Of a stretch of DNA of 64,000 nt, positions 48,501 through 58,600 are shown piece after piece (positions within the stretch are counted from its first letter, which is position 1; the number at the start of each line of letters is the position of its first letter). The stretch is from Marisa cornuarietis (taxonomy: Eukaryota; Mollusca; Gastropoda; Architaenioglossa; Ampullariidae). The stretch spans positions 5,057,001 through 5,121,000 of the forward strand of contig SMMW01000025.1 of NCBI GenBank assembly GCA_004794655.1, given 5' to 3'. A program made the translations under genes and the position numbers. The notes under the pieces were generated by a model. That model searched no databases. It had not been told where the DNA came from and saw nothing but the letters and a program-made list of their open reading frames with translations.

Positions 48501-51500
48501 GTGAGGCATCAAAGTCTAGTAGATGGTGATGCACAAGGTCTATAATTTTGAAGGTTAGCCCGGGTCTGTGATTGAAATGTTCCCTTCCCATTCCTACCCA
48601 GCATGAATGGGTACTTGATTTATCACGTAAGGCACCAGGCAGCGGAAGGAGCAGTTTGAGCTCTTCCCTATGTTCTCTACTTGACACAGTGAATCCTTTT
48701 ACACTGTTCCCCGTCTTGTCCTACGGCTGTAGTGCTAGAAATCTTTTTCTAGCGCAAAGCCATTGTACGTTCTGTTAGCGTATGATCAGTCAGTCAGTCA
48801 GTCAGTCAGTCAGTCAGTCAGTCAGTCAGTCAGTCAGTCAGTCAGTCAGTCAGTCAGTCAGTCAGTCAGTCCCTTGCCTGGCACCTGGCGTTGGGGGGAG
48901 CACATGGATAGACGCGGCAGCTGATAGGGCCCGCCACTCTTGCCTGTTTTGGGCAATAGTCAGCAGGTCCTGTACAGGACGACCAGTCCAGTCTTTGACG
49001 TTCGTAAGCCAGTTCTTTCTCTGACCACCGCGGCGTCGGCTACCCTCCAAGGTGCCTTGAAGGATAGTCTTCGACAAGGTGTCGTGCCGGGTTACATGGC
49101 CAAAGAAGACCAGCTTACGTCGCTTGACTGTTGATAGTAGAGGTTCCTGGTGTCCTACCAGTGTGGCAATCTTGTTTCTTACAAAGTCGTTGGTTTTGTG
49201 TTCTTTGTATGAGATCCGGAGCAGCCTCCTCAGACACTTGTGCTCGAATGCCTGGATTCTCCTTTCTGTTTCGGCGAGTAGAGTCCACGTGTCGCATCCG
49301 TAGAGCAGGATCGGCACTACCAGGGATTTGTATAGACTGTACTTGGTAGTGAACCTTATCTTGTGGCTATGCCAGATCCTATCTAGCCTAGCCATTGCTG
49401 CTGTTGCTGTTGCGATCCTGATGCGGATATCTTGCGTGGAGCTGCCGTCCTTGGAGAGAGTGGCTCCCAAGTACTTGAAGCTGCTTACCTCTTCGAGCTG
49501 TACCCCGTTCATATAGATCTCTGCTTTGCCGTTGCCATTGATCATAACTTTGCTCTTTTCTGTGCTTGTCTCCATTCCATATGCGTTTGAGCTGTCTGTC
49601 AGTCTGTTGGTGAGGTCTTGCAGTTCCTTGTTTGTACCTGCTAACAGATCTATTATCATCTGCAAAGCGTAGGTTGCAGATTGGTCTTCCACCGATTGAA
49701 ATGGAGGTATGGTGGTCATGAAGAGCTTCAAGCATGATGTTCTCCAAGAATATATTAAACAACACGGGTGATAGGGGACATCCTTGACGTACCCCTACTG
49801 TGGTACGAAAGTAAGCTCCTATTTGGTTGTTAAGCAAAACTGTACTCGTTGAGCTGTTATACAACGCTTCAACGACTTGGACAAGCCCTTCTTCAATGTT
49901 GAATTTCCGCATCACATGCCATAGCCCCTCGTGCCAGACTCTGTCAAATGCCTTCTTAAAGTCAATGAAGTTGTGGTAAAGGTCCCGCTGATGCTGCAGA
50001 TGCTTTTCTATAAGAAGACGACAGTTGAAGATCTGCTCAACTGTGCTTCTACGTGGTCTGAAGCCAGCCTGTTCTTCTGCTAGCAGCTCTTCTGCGGTGG
50101 TTCTGATGCGCTTCTGTATGACCTTCAGCATGACTTTACTTGGGTGACTGATAAGGCTTATTGTTCTGTAGTTCTGACACTGTTTGCTGTTTCCTTTCTT
50201 TGGGAGGGGAATGTTTAGTGACTGCGTCCATTCTCTGGGCCATTCCTTGCACTCCCAGACTCTTTGGCACAGAACAGTTAGGGCTTTTGTAGTTGCTTCC
50301 CCACCCTGCTTGAGCAGCTCAGCTGGTACATTATCAACGCCTGGTGACTTTCCTCCCTTCAGACTATGTACAGCTTTTTCGACCTCTTCCCGTAGGACTG
50401 GTATGTCTGCAGGTTCACTGTCTCTAGTCTGGTTGTTTTGGAGAATGTTGGCGTCGGTCTTCAGCTGGTAATTGTACAGGTCCTTGCAGTATTCTGTCCA
50501 TCGGTTGAGTACAGCATTGCCTTCTGTGAGAAGGTGACCATTGCTGTCTTCGATGACTGAGATCTTTTGCTGGTCTGTCTTAGTGAGGGTCTTTAGAAGT
50601 TGGTAGGCCTTTTGCTGTCACCTCGTGCCATTCCAACCTCTATGTCCTGGCACTGCTTCTCGATCCAGCTCTCTCTAGCTGCCTTCATCCCTTTCTTAAT
50701 GGCACAATTCACTTCTTTGTATTTGGTTGCTGCTTCTGGTTTGCTTTTCTTTTCTCTCTTCAAGGCCCTCCTTTGGTCACAGAGGTCTAGTATGTCGTTC
50801 GTGACCCATGGCTGTTTCTTGTTTCTATGTCGCCCTAGAACCTCTTGGGCTGTCGACAGTAGCACCTCTTTGATGTTTCCAGAGAGGGTGTCTACATCAC
50901 AGTCCACCAGGTTCAGTGCGCCAAATTTTCCGCCAACCGTGGCCTTGAAGACTTCTGCAACCTTTGGGTCTTGCAGCTTCTCCAAATCAAAGCGAATTCG
51001 GGGAGTGTTTGAGAGTCGCTTCGCTTTCAGCCTCAGCTTCAGGTTTGTTAGAACAAGGTCATGGTCGCTGCCTATGTCAGCGCCTGGGTACGTCCTTGTC
51101 TTGGCCCTGTTGATGCTGGATTTGAAGCGTCTCGGCAGGAGGATGTAGTCGATCTGATTATGGACCAGTCCGTCTGGTGAGTGCCAGGTGGCCGTCCTTG
51201 ATTTCTTGTGGGGATACAAGGTGTTGGCTAAGGTGAGTCTCTGGCTCTGTGCGAACTCTAGGAGTCTGATGCCCCTGTCGTTGGTTTCACCAAGGCCAAA
51301 TTTCCCCACCGTTCCTGCCCATTGCTGGTAGGCGTCTGGTCCGACCTTGGCGTTACAGTCTCCGAGCATACGGCATACGGGAACGCCACTAATATTAACG
51401 TCGCTATTATCAACAATAACTGACAAGCCTGCCCCTGTCACTCGTCTTAACAATGAGCTATTTTAACACTGATGACTAAAAAAAAAATAGTCCGTGCATC

Positions 51501-52094
51501 AGCTAAACATAACTTTCTCATCGCTCGATCAGCACTAAATACAACCACAATCTTGTCGCAGCTTATCTCCCAAACCACCAGGCTTAGGGTAGAACTGGAA
51601 GAGTGGCGTCAGTACCCGATGCGATGTTGTCCCAGACGATGACGATAAAACTGTCGCGGTCTGGACGACTGTGCTCGTGCCAAAATCCCAGCGCGTGCAT
51701 CAGCTCATGCAGAATGATCCCCTTGGCGTAGCAGCCCTCTCCTAGAGTCACCTGCTGCTGGCCGCCTCGTCGACCCACGGAACTGCTGCAGCTGCAAAAT
51801 AATCAGACAGCTCATTGCACAGGCACTCAATTACATGGACCTCGGATATTTGCTGTCAGCCGGACGCTTTCAAACACATATCTACGGTACCTCTCTGAAC
51901 AGAACACTTACATTAGGTTTTGCTTTAAACGGTATATTTACCACTACACTTGCGTACTGTCACGGATGGGGTCGCTAGCCTCGACTCCAAGCGCAGCTTC
52001 TGTTAGCGCCAAGAGAGAAGGGGGGGAGGGGAAGGAAAGGTTCGGGCAGCGATCGCACTTAAGCGGAACAGATGATGTAAAAGGGAGAACGATG

Positions 52095-52179
<85 letters not shown>

Positions 52180-53760
52180 TTCATCATCATCATCATCGTG
52201 GAACAATTTACAATGCGCCGCAGTGATGTCAGCAAAATCAACTATCGGCACTAAATAAACACTAGTACACGCCCACCTGTCTTTCTTGGTGATGGTGATG
52301 TAGTCTATCTGCGTGGTGCGCTGAATGAAGCGGACGCAGGAGGCAGCAGAGATGTCATCCATGGCACTGTACACATATTCTTGCTCAGACTCGCCTGAAA
52401 GAAGAGGTTTACATCAGCGTCTCCAATTGTTAGTGAAAGTTGCCTTGAAAATTAGCTTTCATTGTCCTGGAATAGTTAGTGTTATCATTGTGAAACTATT
52501 ATCATAAAATCTCCCGCCGTCATCAGTATAGCAGCAAGAAAAGCTCGCGGGTGTAGTCACTCACACCACCACCACCACCACCACCACCAACATTACTGAC
52601 ATTAAAGTCAACATCAGCACCATCAGAATTCAAATTAACAACACCTAGACTACTGAACATGATGGCAGTGTCATAGAAAGGGTCATTGATCATGAACTCT
52701 CGCACCACTCACTCAGGCCCTCCATGGTGAAGGGGACAGTACGGTTGATCCAGGTCTGGTAATAGTCTCGAACAGCATCCCTCCTCTGTGTCAACAACAC
52801 GATCGAAAGCTTTATGTTGACGAATGTGAACGCGATCCCATTCGGTGGAAAGTGTAAAGAATGTTTCAGATAGATATCAAACACAAAATACAGACAAATG
52901 CAAGAGATGCGCACAAAATGTCTTACAATGACCTATCTGATTTAAACAACGCATCTAGTCGTATTGCTGCTGTTTACAGAGCATCTCTTGCGACAGCTCC
53001 CAAGAAATTAAATGGCATACATTGATGTGAAGGACATGAATTAGGAAGATACTAAGAAATCGATAGTTTCTTGGAGAGTTTCTAGTACAGAGATAATCGT
53101 TTTCAAGCTTGAAGATGGTATGGCGATTCAAAATACTTTTGTATTGTATTGTTTACTTTTTATTTGCTTTTAATTGCGTGGTGTATTGAATCTTTAACCT
53201 AATGTGTTCTTAAAGAACTGTACTCCGCCCACTAGAAGAAAGAACAATTTGGGACTAACATTCAATGCTTAACAACCAGCTCTCAACATGATTTCATCTG
53301 TGGGAATTTCTACAAGAAATGGCATACATACACTCACCCTGGATACCCTGATATCTCCTTCCGACAGGTATTCGTCCACACCTACAGCACGGAGGAACAA
53401 AACTGATCACGTGTTATATTTGATTTTTTTTTTGTCTTTCTCTTCCTTCCTCCTTCTCCACAATCACGCCCTCTAACTCTCTGCCACTGCAACCACGGTC
53501 ATTTTTACTGTTGCTTCTAGCTTGAACATTGTCTATATTAGTACTTCTTACACAATTTATATTACTACTACTTACATAACTTACGAAGTAGCCTTCCTAG
53601 CCTACTCACCAATGTTTTCTTCTGGACTTATTTCCAGGCTTCGCTGTAATAGACAGTATGGAAATGCATGATTAGTGACCCCTCTCTCTCTCTCTCTCTC
53701 ACGCACACACACATGCACACGCGCACTGACACGCACGCACACACAGACACACACACGCGG

Positions 53761-53833
<73 letters not shown>

Positions 53834-55641
53834 GCGCGCACACATGCTACTCGATTCCCGCACACTCAATCAATCAGGCTTCTAAATCGGTGGTAATAAT
53901 TGTTTTCATTAACTTCAAACATTCGTTTTTCCAACGAGAAAATTCCCGGATCCTATCCATTTCCCACTAATTCTCACGCACGGGGTTGAGAGGTCAAGCT
54001 ACGGAGGTCAGAGTGTAAGCTCAGCCAATAAACGCACCTCCAAGTTTTGGAGGCAGACCGAGACAGCAGTATTTGGACTTGCCTGTGTGGGCAATCGGGA
54101 GGGGGTAGGCGCGGTCTATATTATGAAGCGGTCGCAGGAACTGGGGGGGGGGAGGGGTGGATATGATAGGGAGCAGCGATGTCTGAATGGGTGGGGTGGC
54201 GCGGGGTGGAAGGCGGACATAAAAGCGGAAAAGCTATGCATTTTCCTTCCAAGGCAGGTCTACTGCTATTTGTCTGATAGTTTGCTCTCGCATCTTCTCT
54301 AATCTCTCGTTTCTTTTCCATCCAGGGTTGTAGAGCACAGGACGGGTCTTCGCCGGAGCGCGGACGACCGCAGGGCTGTGGAAATGCCATCCAGTTTGTT
54401 GGAGCAAGAACTTCTTACAGTCTAGTAGATATATAGAATCTCCTGTCAGATCACCTTAATCCCAAAGAATCGTCCCATCACGCTTTTTAAAAGGGGAGAA
54501 GCACCAGGAGTTCGGAAAATAACAAAATTTCTCTTTACAGGAAACAGTAAAAAGGGTTAAAGATTCGTCTACAGCTGAGTGAGAGAACTCAGCACATAAT
54601 ATATATTATACATATTCGTAAATAGTTTGTTTTGAGGTATTGTAAAAATATATTTTACCAAAATAATTACATAAACAAAACTATAGAAATACGTCTAATA
54701 CGTTTAAGGGCTAGCCGGTAACGAGGGGTCTGCAATAATATGAAATAAAGCCCTAGCTATAATCCTTAGACTTGTTTTAGCCGTCCTAATAATCAAACTT
54801 CATAAATAGCCGTTTACAAGAGAATAAAAGTAATAGAAGTAAGGACTAAACCATTAGGACCAAAGATTTAAAAAATAAGCTAAAAAAACAAACACCCCTC
54901 TCCACAGTACCCTCCACATCACACCAAATAAAGAAAAATAAAAACAAAGTGAAAAAGAAAACCTGCGATAATTCATGAAAATTGAAATCATAGTGTCGAC
55001 TCTGAGCATGGTTTGAGGACTTGAAAGCAGAATCCTACCCCTCGTCAGCTACACCTACGTCATTTCCACCCCGACTTTTCCCGCCCTTTGGATTTTTCCT
55101 CTGGTCTTTCGCACCACGTAGCAGCCACCCTTACTCTCATTCTCCACATTTTCGGGATCTAGACCGACTTTTGATTTGGCCAGAAGAAGAATGTCTTGCT
55201 GAAAAGCCCCAATTTAAAAGCTAGAGCAGGGATTTGAGGACAGCTTTAAGTAAATTTGCCTGTCTCAGTCGGTGCGTACAACATGGCGTCAATGACACCA
55301 GCAGTCTTGCTGTTAGGTGCATAACTTTAAGTACGCGCACGTTGTTAATAAGTTTAAGTACAGGTGGATTTACACATAGCGAAAAATACTGATTTGCATT
55401 TCTGTACAGTATTTTTCGCTATGTTCAAAATGAGGTCTGTGGCCATGGCACGATCGCATCTAGGAAGAAACTAAGATTATGTTTGTTCAACACGAACTAC
55501 CAAACTTTTCCAGCAAAGTCTGTTCTGAAAGAAATCACCGTTAACATGAGTTGTCACACTTACCTCAAGAGGTAACGAGGCAACGAGTGGGCAGAAGTAG
55601 GCTATGGGGAGTAGCCATTTCCACACCCGCCCGTCTGCCAT
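28278..55641 (-). CDS. Secreted astacin metalloprotease with CCP and three MAM domains, complete 19-exon coding region, 820 aa
   Basis: Exons in transcript order: 55641-55564, 53643-53610, 53381-53338, 52785-52713, 52394-52277, 51791-51616, 48264-48040, 47853-47677, 46703-46539, 42828-42729, 42000-41829, 40018-39919, 32619-32464, 31379-31303, 31004-30825, 30385-30301, 29584-29441, 29023-28761 and 28373-28278 (stop TAG). They sum to 2463 nt with no stop and matching phases. Layout: signal peptide (1-~22), propeptide (~23-54), astacin peptidase (55-249), CCP/sushi (~252-306), MAM1 (~314-487), MAM2 (~493-653), MAM3 (~657-820). Astacins are zinc endopeptidases that process extracellular matrix, growth factors or egg/shell proteins; MAM and CCP domains mediate adhesion or substrate binding. 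Meprins also join astacin to MAM, but with TRAF and EGF/TM parts absent here. No transmembrane or GPI signal is seen at the C-terminus (ends QCES), so secretion is inferred. The substrate is unknown. Confidence 0.93.
29632..29950. repeat. 45-bp minisatellite, about seven copies
   Basis: The unit is built on CACTGCTTACCTGTGTCACG followed by TCAAAACACATTGCA(A/C)T and CCACTACA. Because 45 is divisible by three and the unit lacks stops in all plus-strand frames, it creates overlapping long ORFs (up to 267 codons at 29360-30163) that are artefacts. It lies in astacin intron 16, about 45 bp upstream of the exon 17 acceptor. Confidence 0.95.
31650..31838 (-). mobile_element. tRNA-derived SINE, minus orientation
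   Basis: On the minus strand the head reads GGTCTGGTGGCGCAACAGTT (A-box-like) and, about 50 nt on, GGGTTCAGGTCTCG (B-box-like), followed by a body ending near GACCCGTTGCCCCCCACC. The spacing is that of a tRNA-derived pol III promoter. It lies in astacin intron 13, inserted in the same direction as the gene. Confidence 0.65.
32100..32330 (+). mobile_element. tRNA-derived SINE with LINE-like 3' tail
   Basis: The A-box-like TAGTCTAGTGG (32110-32120) and B-box-like GGGTTCTGGTCTCGGG (32164-32179) have tRNA spacing. The body contains a TTCTTCGGGTACTCCAG motif (32223-32239), resembling conserved central domains of metazoan SINE superfamilies (not verified). The 3' end, TGCGAAATGACCTCAAGG, GAAGCACTTT and an ACCAACCA-type tail, parallels the LINE 3' end at 44855-44890. 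It lies in astacin intron 13, antisense to the gene. Confidence 0.75.
33302..33361. repeat. (AC)n microsatellite
   Basis: About 30 uninterrupted AC dinucleotides lie in astacin intron 12. Confidence 0.95.
36950..38110 (+). mobile_element. Decayed LINE reverse transcriptase (Rex1-like), interrupted by a MITE
   Basis: In order on the plus strand: a [20 protein letters not shown] block (36972-37030), FAYRCKRS near 37062, [20 protein letters not shown] near 37262-37320, [11 protein letters not shown] near 37341, [12 protein letters not shown] (the YADD box mutated to FAND, near 37430), [16 protein letters not shown] near 37500, [18 protein letters not shown] near 37640, and, after a 264-bp insertion, [12 protein letters not shown] near 38011. 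Frameshifts and stops are present. The related fragments at 60-1010 look like the same broad clade. Confidence 0.8.
37744..38007. mobile_element. MITE, PIF/Harbinger-like, nested in a LINE
   Basis: The left end GGTCCAGTTGCACAACAC and the right end (reverse complement GGGCCAGTTGCACAACAC) form a long imperfect inverted repeat extending over about 37 bp (TTTCTAA and TTAAAACT also match). CTG is present on both sides (37741-37743 and 38008-38010), fitting the 3-bp target duplication of Harbinger elements. The LINE reading frame (YCLRNL, then KSFNMH) resumes across the insertion, which fixes both borders. No coding capacity. Confidence 0.75.
38659..38692. repeat. TATTTTG/TATTTG short tandem tract
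   Basis: Five tandem units of TATTTTG then TATTTG are present. It could be the tail of an unrecognised retroelement read on the minus strand. Confidence 0.6.
42850..43028 (+). mobile_element. LINE 3' UTR remnant (11900-12360 family)
   Basis: The text CTTAAGTGCTGTGAGTATTG and CTTCGTGAGCGTGATTATGT (42968-43018) followed by GCTATATAA matches the tail of the LINE at 11900-12360. It directly abuts the RNase H LINE, so the second element inserted at or next to its 3' end. It is antisense to the astacin gene and begins about 20 bp upstream of the exon 10 acceptor. Confidence 0.5.
43029..44905 (+). mobile_element. 5'-truncated LINE with RNase H domain (I/Ingi/Nimb-type), astacin intron 9
   Basis: The open frame from the end of the RT connection ([20 protein letters not shown], near 43055) runs into RNase H with YTDGSHD near 43552, [12 protein letters not shown] near 43657, [10 protein letters not shown] near 43748 and [18 protein letters not shown] near 43869. 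These are the catalytic D-E-D-D set, split by a stop at 43734-43736 and a second frame change near 43790. The C-terminus has a CCHC-like [16 protein letters not shown] (44190-44237). A ~500 bp 3' UTR follows, ending GAGGTGGAAGCACTTT. The RT palm is missing. The insertion is antisense to the protease. Confidence 0.85.
45567..45597. repeat. (TG)n(AG)n compound microsatellite
   Basis: Nine TG units are followed directly by seven AG units in astacin intron 9. Confidence 0.9.
45770..45925 (-). mobile_element. LINE endonuclease fragment, related to the 48872-51465 element
   Basis: The minus-strand translation reads [19 protein letters not shown] then HSPDGLV. It lines up with [20 protein letters not shown] and HSPDGLV in the larger element (near 51165-51260). 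Only this piece of the endonuclease remains. Confidence 0.65.
46790..47570 (-). mobile_element. LINE reverse transcriptase fragment filling astacin intron 8
   Basis: On the minus strand: [18 protein letters not shown] (near 47550), a degenerate (S/F)A(S/D)GTT active-site region near 47465, a LVYKILTG ... [17 protein letters not shown] block near 47160-47200, and a C-terminal [13 protein letters not shown] (47055-47020). Stops and frameshifts are frequent. Almost the whole 973-bp intron between the CCP exon and the first MAM exon is this remnant. Confidence 0.65.
47677..47853 (-). other. CCP/sushi domain exon (exon 8)
   Basis: A single phase 1-1 exon encodes [17 protein letters not shown] ... 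[14 protein letters not shown] ... [15 protein letters not shown]. The four cysteines, the GVPxNG motif, the SCxxGYxLxG motif and the late Trp define a CCP (sushi) module of about 55 residues. The symmetric phase makes it a movable cassette. CCP modules bind proteins or glycans, so it likely helps target the protease. Confidence 0.93.
48786..48871. repeat. (AGTC)n microsatellite, ~21 copies, at the LINE 3' end
   Basis: A perfect AGTC tetranucleotide array directly adjoins the 3' end of the minus-strand LINE, as expected for LINE clades that end in microsatellite tails rather than poly(A). Confidence 0.95.
48872..51465 (-). mobile_element. Endonuclease/reverse transcriptase LINE, 5'-truncated, relatively fresh (astacin intron 6)
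   Basis: Minus-strand order: APE endonuclease C-terminal two thirds (LGDCNAKVG near 51365, [17 protein letters not shown] near 51175, [12 protein letters not shown] near 51075), linker, RT ([14 protein letters not shown] near 50065, [15 protein letters not shown] near 49970, [16 protein letters not shown] near 49790, NLRFADD near 49670), then [11 protein letters not shown] near 49465, YGCDTWTL near 49300 and a C-terminal [13 protein letters not shown] near 49100. Only two disruptions are obvious, single-base frameshifts near 50610 and 49665. The beginning of the endonuclease is missing. Family members are usually described as endonuclease-reverse transcriptase (RTE/Ingi-like); the clade is not settled. 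Confidence 0.9.
52093..52198. repeat. (CAT)n microsatellite, ~35 copies
   Basis: The CAT array has one CTT interruption and lies in astacin intron 5 (51792-52276). It generates spurious poly-His, poly-Met and poly-Asp ORFs. Confidence 0.95.
53682..53845. repeat. Compound (CT)n / (AC)n / (CG)n microsatellite
   Basis: (CT)9 is followed by irregular CA/CG DNA, then about 30 AC units and a short CG run. It lies in astacin intron 1, 39 bp upstream of the exon 2 acceptor. Confidence 0.9.
55374..55424. repeat. Perfect short hairpin in astacin intron 1
   Basis: The arms ACATAGCGAAAAATACTG and CAGTATTTTTCGCTATGT are exact reverse complements (18 bp) around a 15-nt loop containing ATTTGCAT. It lies about 140 bp past the exon 1 donor. 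It could be a miniature palindromic element or an RNA hairpin; stem length alone is short for a microRNA precursor. Confidence 0.8.
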
Positions 55642-58600
55642 GGTGAGGTGGAGGGGTTACAGAGGCAATCAGCCAGGCAATGTTTGTAGCAGGCGAGCGC
55701 CAGGTGAACCTTTTTGCAGGTGCAGGAGTGTTTCCAGAGTAAAAGGTGGATCAGTCTCCTAGCCACAAACACATTTCAAGAAGGATTGTTAAAGGACAAC
55801 AGGAGCGCTCAGCGAAAATCGTTGGAAATAAAGCACAAAGTATCACAAAAAACATGTTCCGGTGGTATTTTATGACAAAGAGGCATGACAGATTTTATAT
55901 TAATATTTTTCTCTTAAGCACACCTGAATTTGTCGAGAAAACAGGAAGTGACGAAATGGACGTATTTCTAAAAAATAGTGCCGTCTGCACTAGCTGAAGT
56001 CAAAGAGAAAAGAGACAATCCTCGGTACAAGAAAATCCTAAAGATAATGGCAGCAAACGCCAGTGGATTAACTTTGTTCAGAGATGTGTATATACTGGTC
56101 TCTCCCTTGTTCAAACGTGCCATGCGAACTTTTTCGTCCCCACACAGCACTCAAGAATTTACTCAAAACATTTCAAAATTGATTGTTATCCAGACATTAA
56201 ACAGTACAAGCAAGTCTTGGACTTTCAGTAAAATGAAGAAATCTTATTCCTACAGCAGTGCTTACTATACAAAAGCACGAGATGTTAAAACCAACTACGA
56301 CTGCTGGTAGATCAAGCACCAGATAGGCAACATCGACAGTTTCTTCACCGTCTGGTCTACAAGTAACATCGTGACACAGTCACAAACACATCAGTGGTAT
56401 CTTTATCCAGCACAATGCTAAAAACAACTGACAGTGTGAGGGCACCATTGATGTGCGTAGTCGAAACAGCTAAAAGAGAAAAAAAAATTGGGGGTGATAA
56501 AGATATTCTAAGGAGCTTAAACGGGGAACATGTGCGAGTATCAGTAAGTAAATAGAAAATTTTGCATGCAGCTAAATGAGGAAGAAATAAGTTTTTACAT
56601 TGATAAACATGTTTCAAACTATCATTATATTTTTAATTGTAAAGAAATCTTTATCAGCAGTCAGTTGTAACTATTGTTGCCCATTAAATTTTGATCTGAT
56701 TAACTTACCAGTCTGTTGAATGAATTCAGTTTGGACCATTTAATTATTTTTTTAACTTCACTCGAAGCTTCTAAATAAAGTTCCAATCTGTAGGACTGTA
56801 TTCCAAATTCAGCTGTTTCATTTTTGGGCAAAAAATCGCTTCTTGAACACGACAGCCTGAGCGATGTTTCTTCATTTGACTTGAAGACATCCACACCTTC
56901 TGTTACAAATACTCAGGGTGCGTAAGAGAACTCTTCAGTATAGGAGAGTAACTTCTCCCGCCTTCCTAGTTGCAGATAAGAATGCCGATGTTTGAAGGCT
57001 TATATCTTTTAAAATTAAGCATAATTATGTACTCATATTTTGGAAATTATTATTTTAAAACGAACTTAACCCGATCATAAAGAAATAATGTTGCGCTCGG
57101 CTTGACCTTTAAGATGAACAGATTGAAAACCCTCATCCGACGCAAATTCTATTTTTTTTAATCTACCGACTGTCGACTTCTTCAGCCAGAGACAACATTA
57201 CACATTTAGATAACGCAGTGATGTACCTTTTGAGGTAAATCTTTCTTTCACTGTCGCTATATCTTAAACAAACGACATTTTTGTGGCAAGGTATCTTGGG
57301 AAGAGTCCAGGTTATGTGTTTCTCAGAAAAGTGTTTCGTTCGATGTAGCTAAAATATATTACAGAGCTAGAATAGAAAATTATTCTATATTCGATACATT
57401 AAATGTTATTTGATTTAAAAATAAGTTTCTACTTTACAGGTATTACCGCAAAGTTGTAATATTACAGAGAGAATCAGGAATCAACTGAAACCTATCTAAG
57501 AGAACGAACGAAAATAAAAAATATTGTTAAGAAAGAGAACAGACACATTCCTGTGTTTTAAATAAGAAAAGCCGCCATTCTCAGACTGGCTCTCTGTTAT
57601 GTCTACATGTTGGACCGGTCAAGGCCCGAGGCAACCGTTTATCTTTAAAGGAGATGAAGGAAGGCCATCGAGTCCGAATGCAACACGCACAGTCATTCTG
57701 GGTTTCAGGTGCGGCGAATGGGGGAATAACCTCACGTCGCAGCATAAGACCACAAGGTGCTCAGGAAGTTGGAGGCGACAAGATGGAATTTCTCGAAACC
57801 GAGGTCGCGGAAGGACAGGTAGCCTCTCGTTCTACTTGCAGTGCCTGCCGAACACGTCCGTTCAAATCAATGTCCGGATCTTTTCCCATTCGTTCCCAAC
57901 ACGAAACACAGAAGAAGACTCAGTAAATTGTCTTTTTAACGGACTTATCAGCTGGGTTCCCTGTTGACTCAGCAACTTATTAACTAGCTCTTCAGCTGAT
58001 TTATCACATTCTCACTGGCTCATCAGCATATCAACCATACTGTTCTGCGAAGAAAAAAGTTTGATGCAGGAAACCTTCGAGTTTGATCACTTTTCAAAAG
58101 GCCATAATGTATCAGCAGTAGTGAAGTGTAGTGAAACCAAATGCGTGCTGCCAGAACACATCCTTGTGAAGACGGAAATACTGTAGTAAAGCAGGCTAGT
58201 GCTGTAATGTTGACGACATCTCTAAAGATCTCACCCTGTAGAGACGAGACCAACATTACGCCCTCGTTACTGGGTCGATGAATACGTGAGTCTGAATCAC
58301 GTAGAGTGAATCATAGACCACGACAACAGCAAAAACCGAGAATTGACAACATAAAGAAAACAGCTGAGACAAAGTTGAGAAAACTGAAGGCACTTGTCCA
58401 TTATAGTTCATATCGTTATACTCTGATACAAAATAATTCCTTACATTCGTTTTAGTGATTTCTTTGTCAATATATTTTTATCATTACATTATTTACAAAT
58501 AAATATATTAATCGCGTGGCCGCAGATAATATCTATCGCAAGAACTGTCCATTCATTCATTAAGACGTCATGGAGTGTGGTATATAACGAAAGACAGTTG

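Larger units (their letters stand above)
48040..52785 (-). other. Astacin catalytic domain (exons 4-7)
   Basis: Exons 52785-52713, 52394-52277, 51791-51616 and 48264-48040 encode residues 53-249. The zinc site [19 protein letters not shown] has its ligands at His144, His148 and His154, with catalytic Glu145. The Met-turn YDYGSIMHY places Met201 and the Tyr203 ligand as expected. Four cysteines (in [22 protein letters not shown] and LYRC) match the two astacin disulphides. All key residues are intact, so activity is likely. The exon 6 donor is a weak GTACTG; the join is supported by phase and by the expected EHRSNFEKY sequence after it. Confidence 0.95.
53338..55641 (-). other. Signal peptide and propeptide exons 1-3 of the astacin gene
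   Basis: Exon 1 encodes [20 protein letters not shown] then ASLPLE, a signal peptide with a hydrophobic [12 protein letters not shown] core. Exons 2 and 3 (34 and 44 bp) encode [12 protein letters not shown] and [18 protein letters not shown] is the aspartate-switch motif in which Asp47 caps the zinc in astacin zymogens. The following SRRR (51-54, across the exon 3/4 junction) is a likely furin-like activation site. The propeptide is short, about 30 residues, comparable to crayfish astacin. Confidence 0.85.

Noticed and set aside
48786..48871. Regular repeat array as a CRISPR
   Set aside because: It is a simple tetranucleotide microsatellite without spacers, in a eukaryotic genome.
52003..52374. 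ORFs with poly-His, poly-Met and poly-Asp
   Set aside because: They are translations of the (CAT)n microsatellite in intron 5; only 52277-52394 on the minus strand is a real exon.
53602..53970. ORFs rich in Thr/His or Cys/Val
   Set aside because: They arise from (AC)n repeats; similar artefacts occur at 33130-33429 and 58782-59212.
57599..57967. 122-codon plus-strand ORF
   Set aside because: No recognisable domain, no supporting splice context; similar length ORFs occur in plainly non-coding parts of the window.
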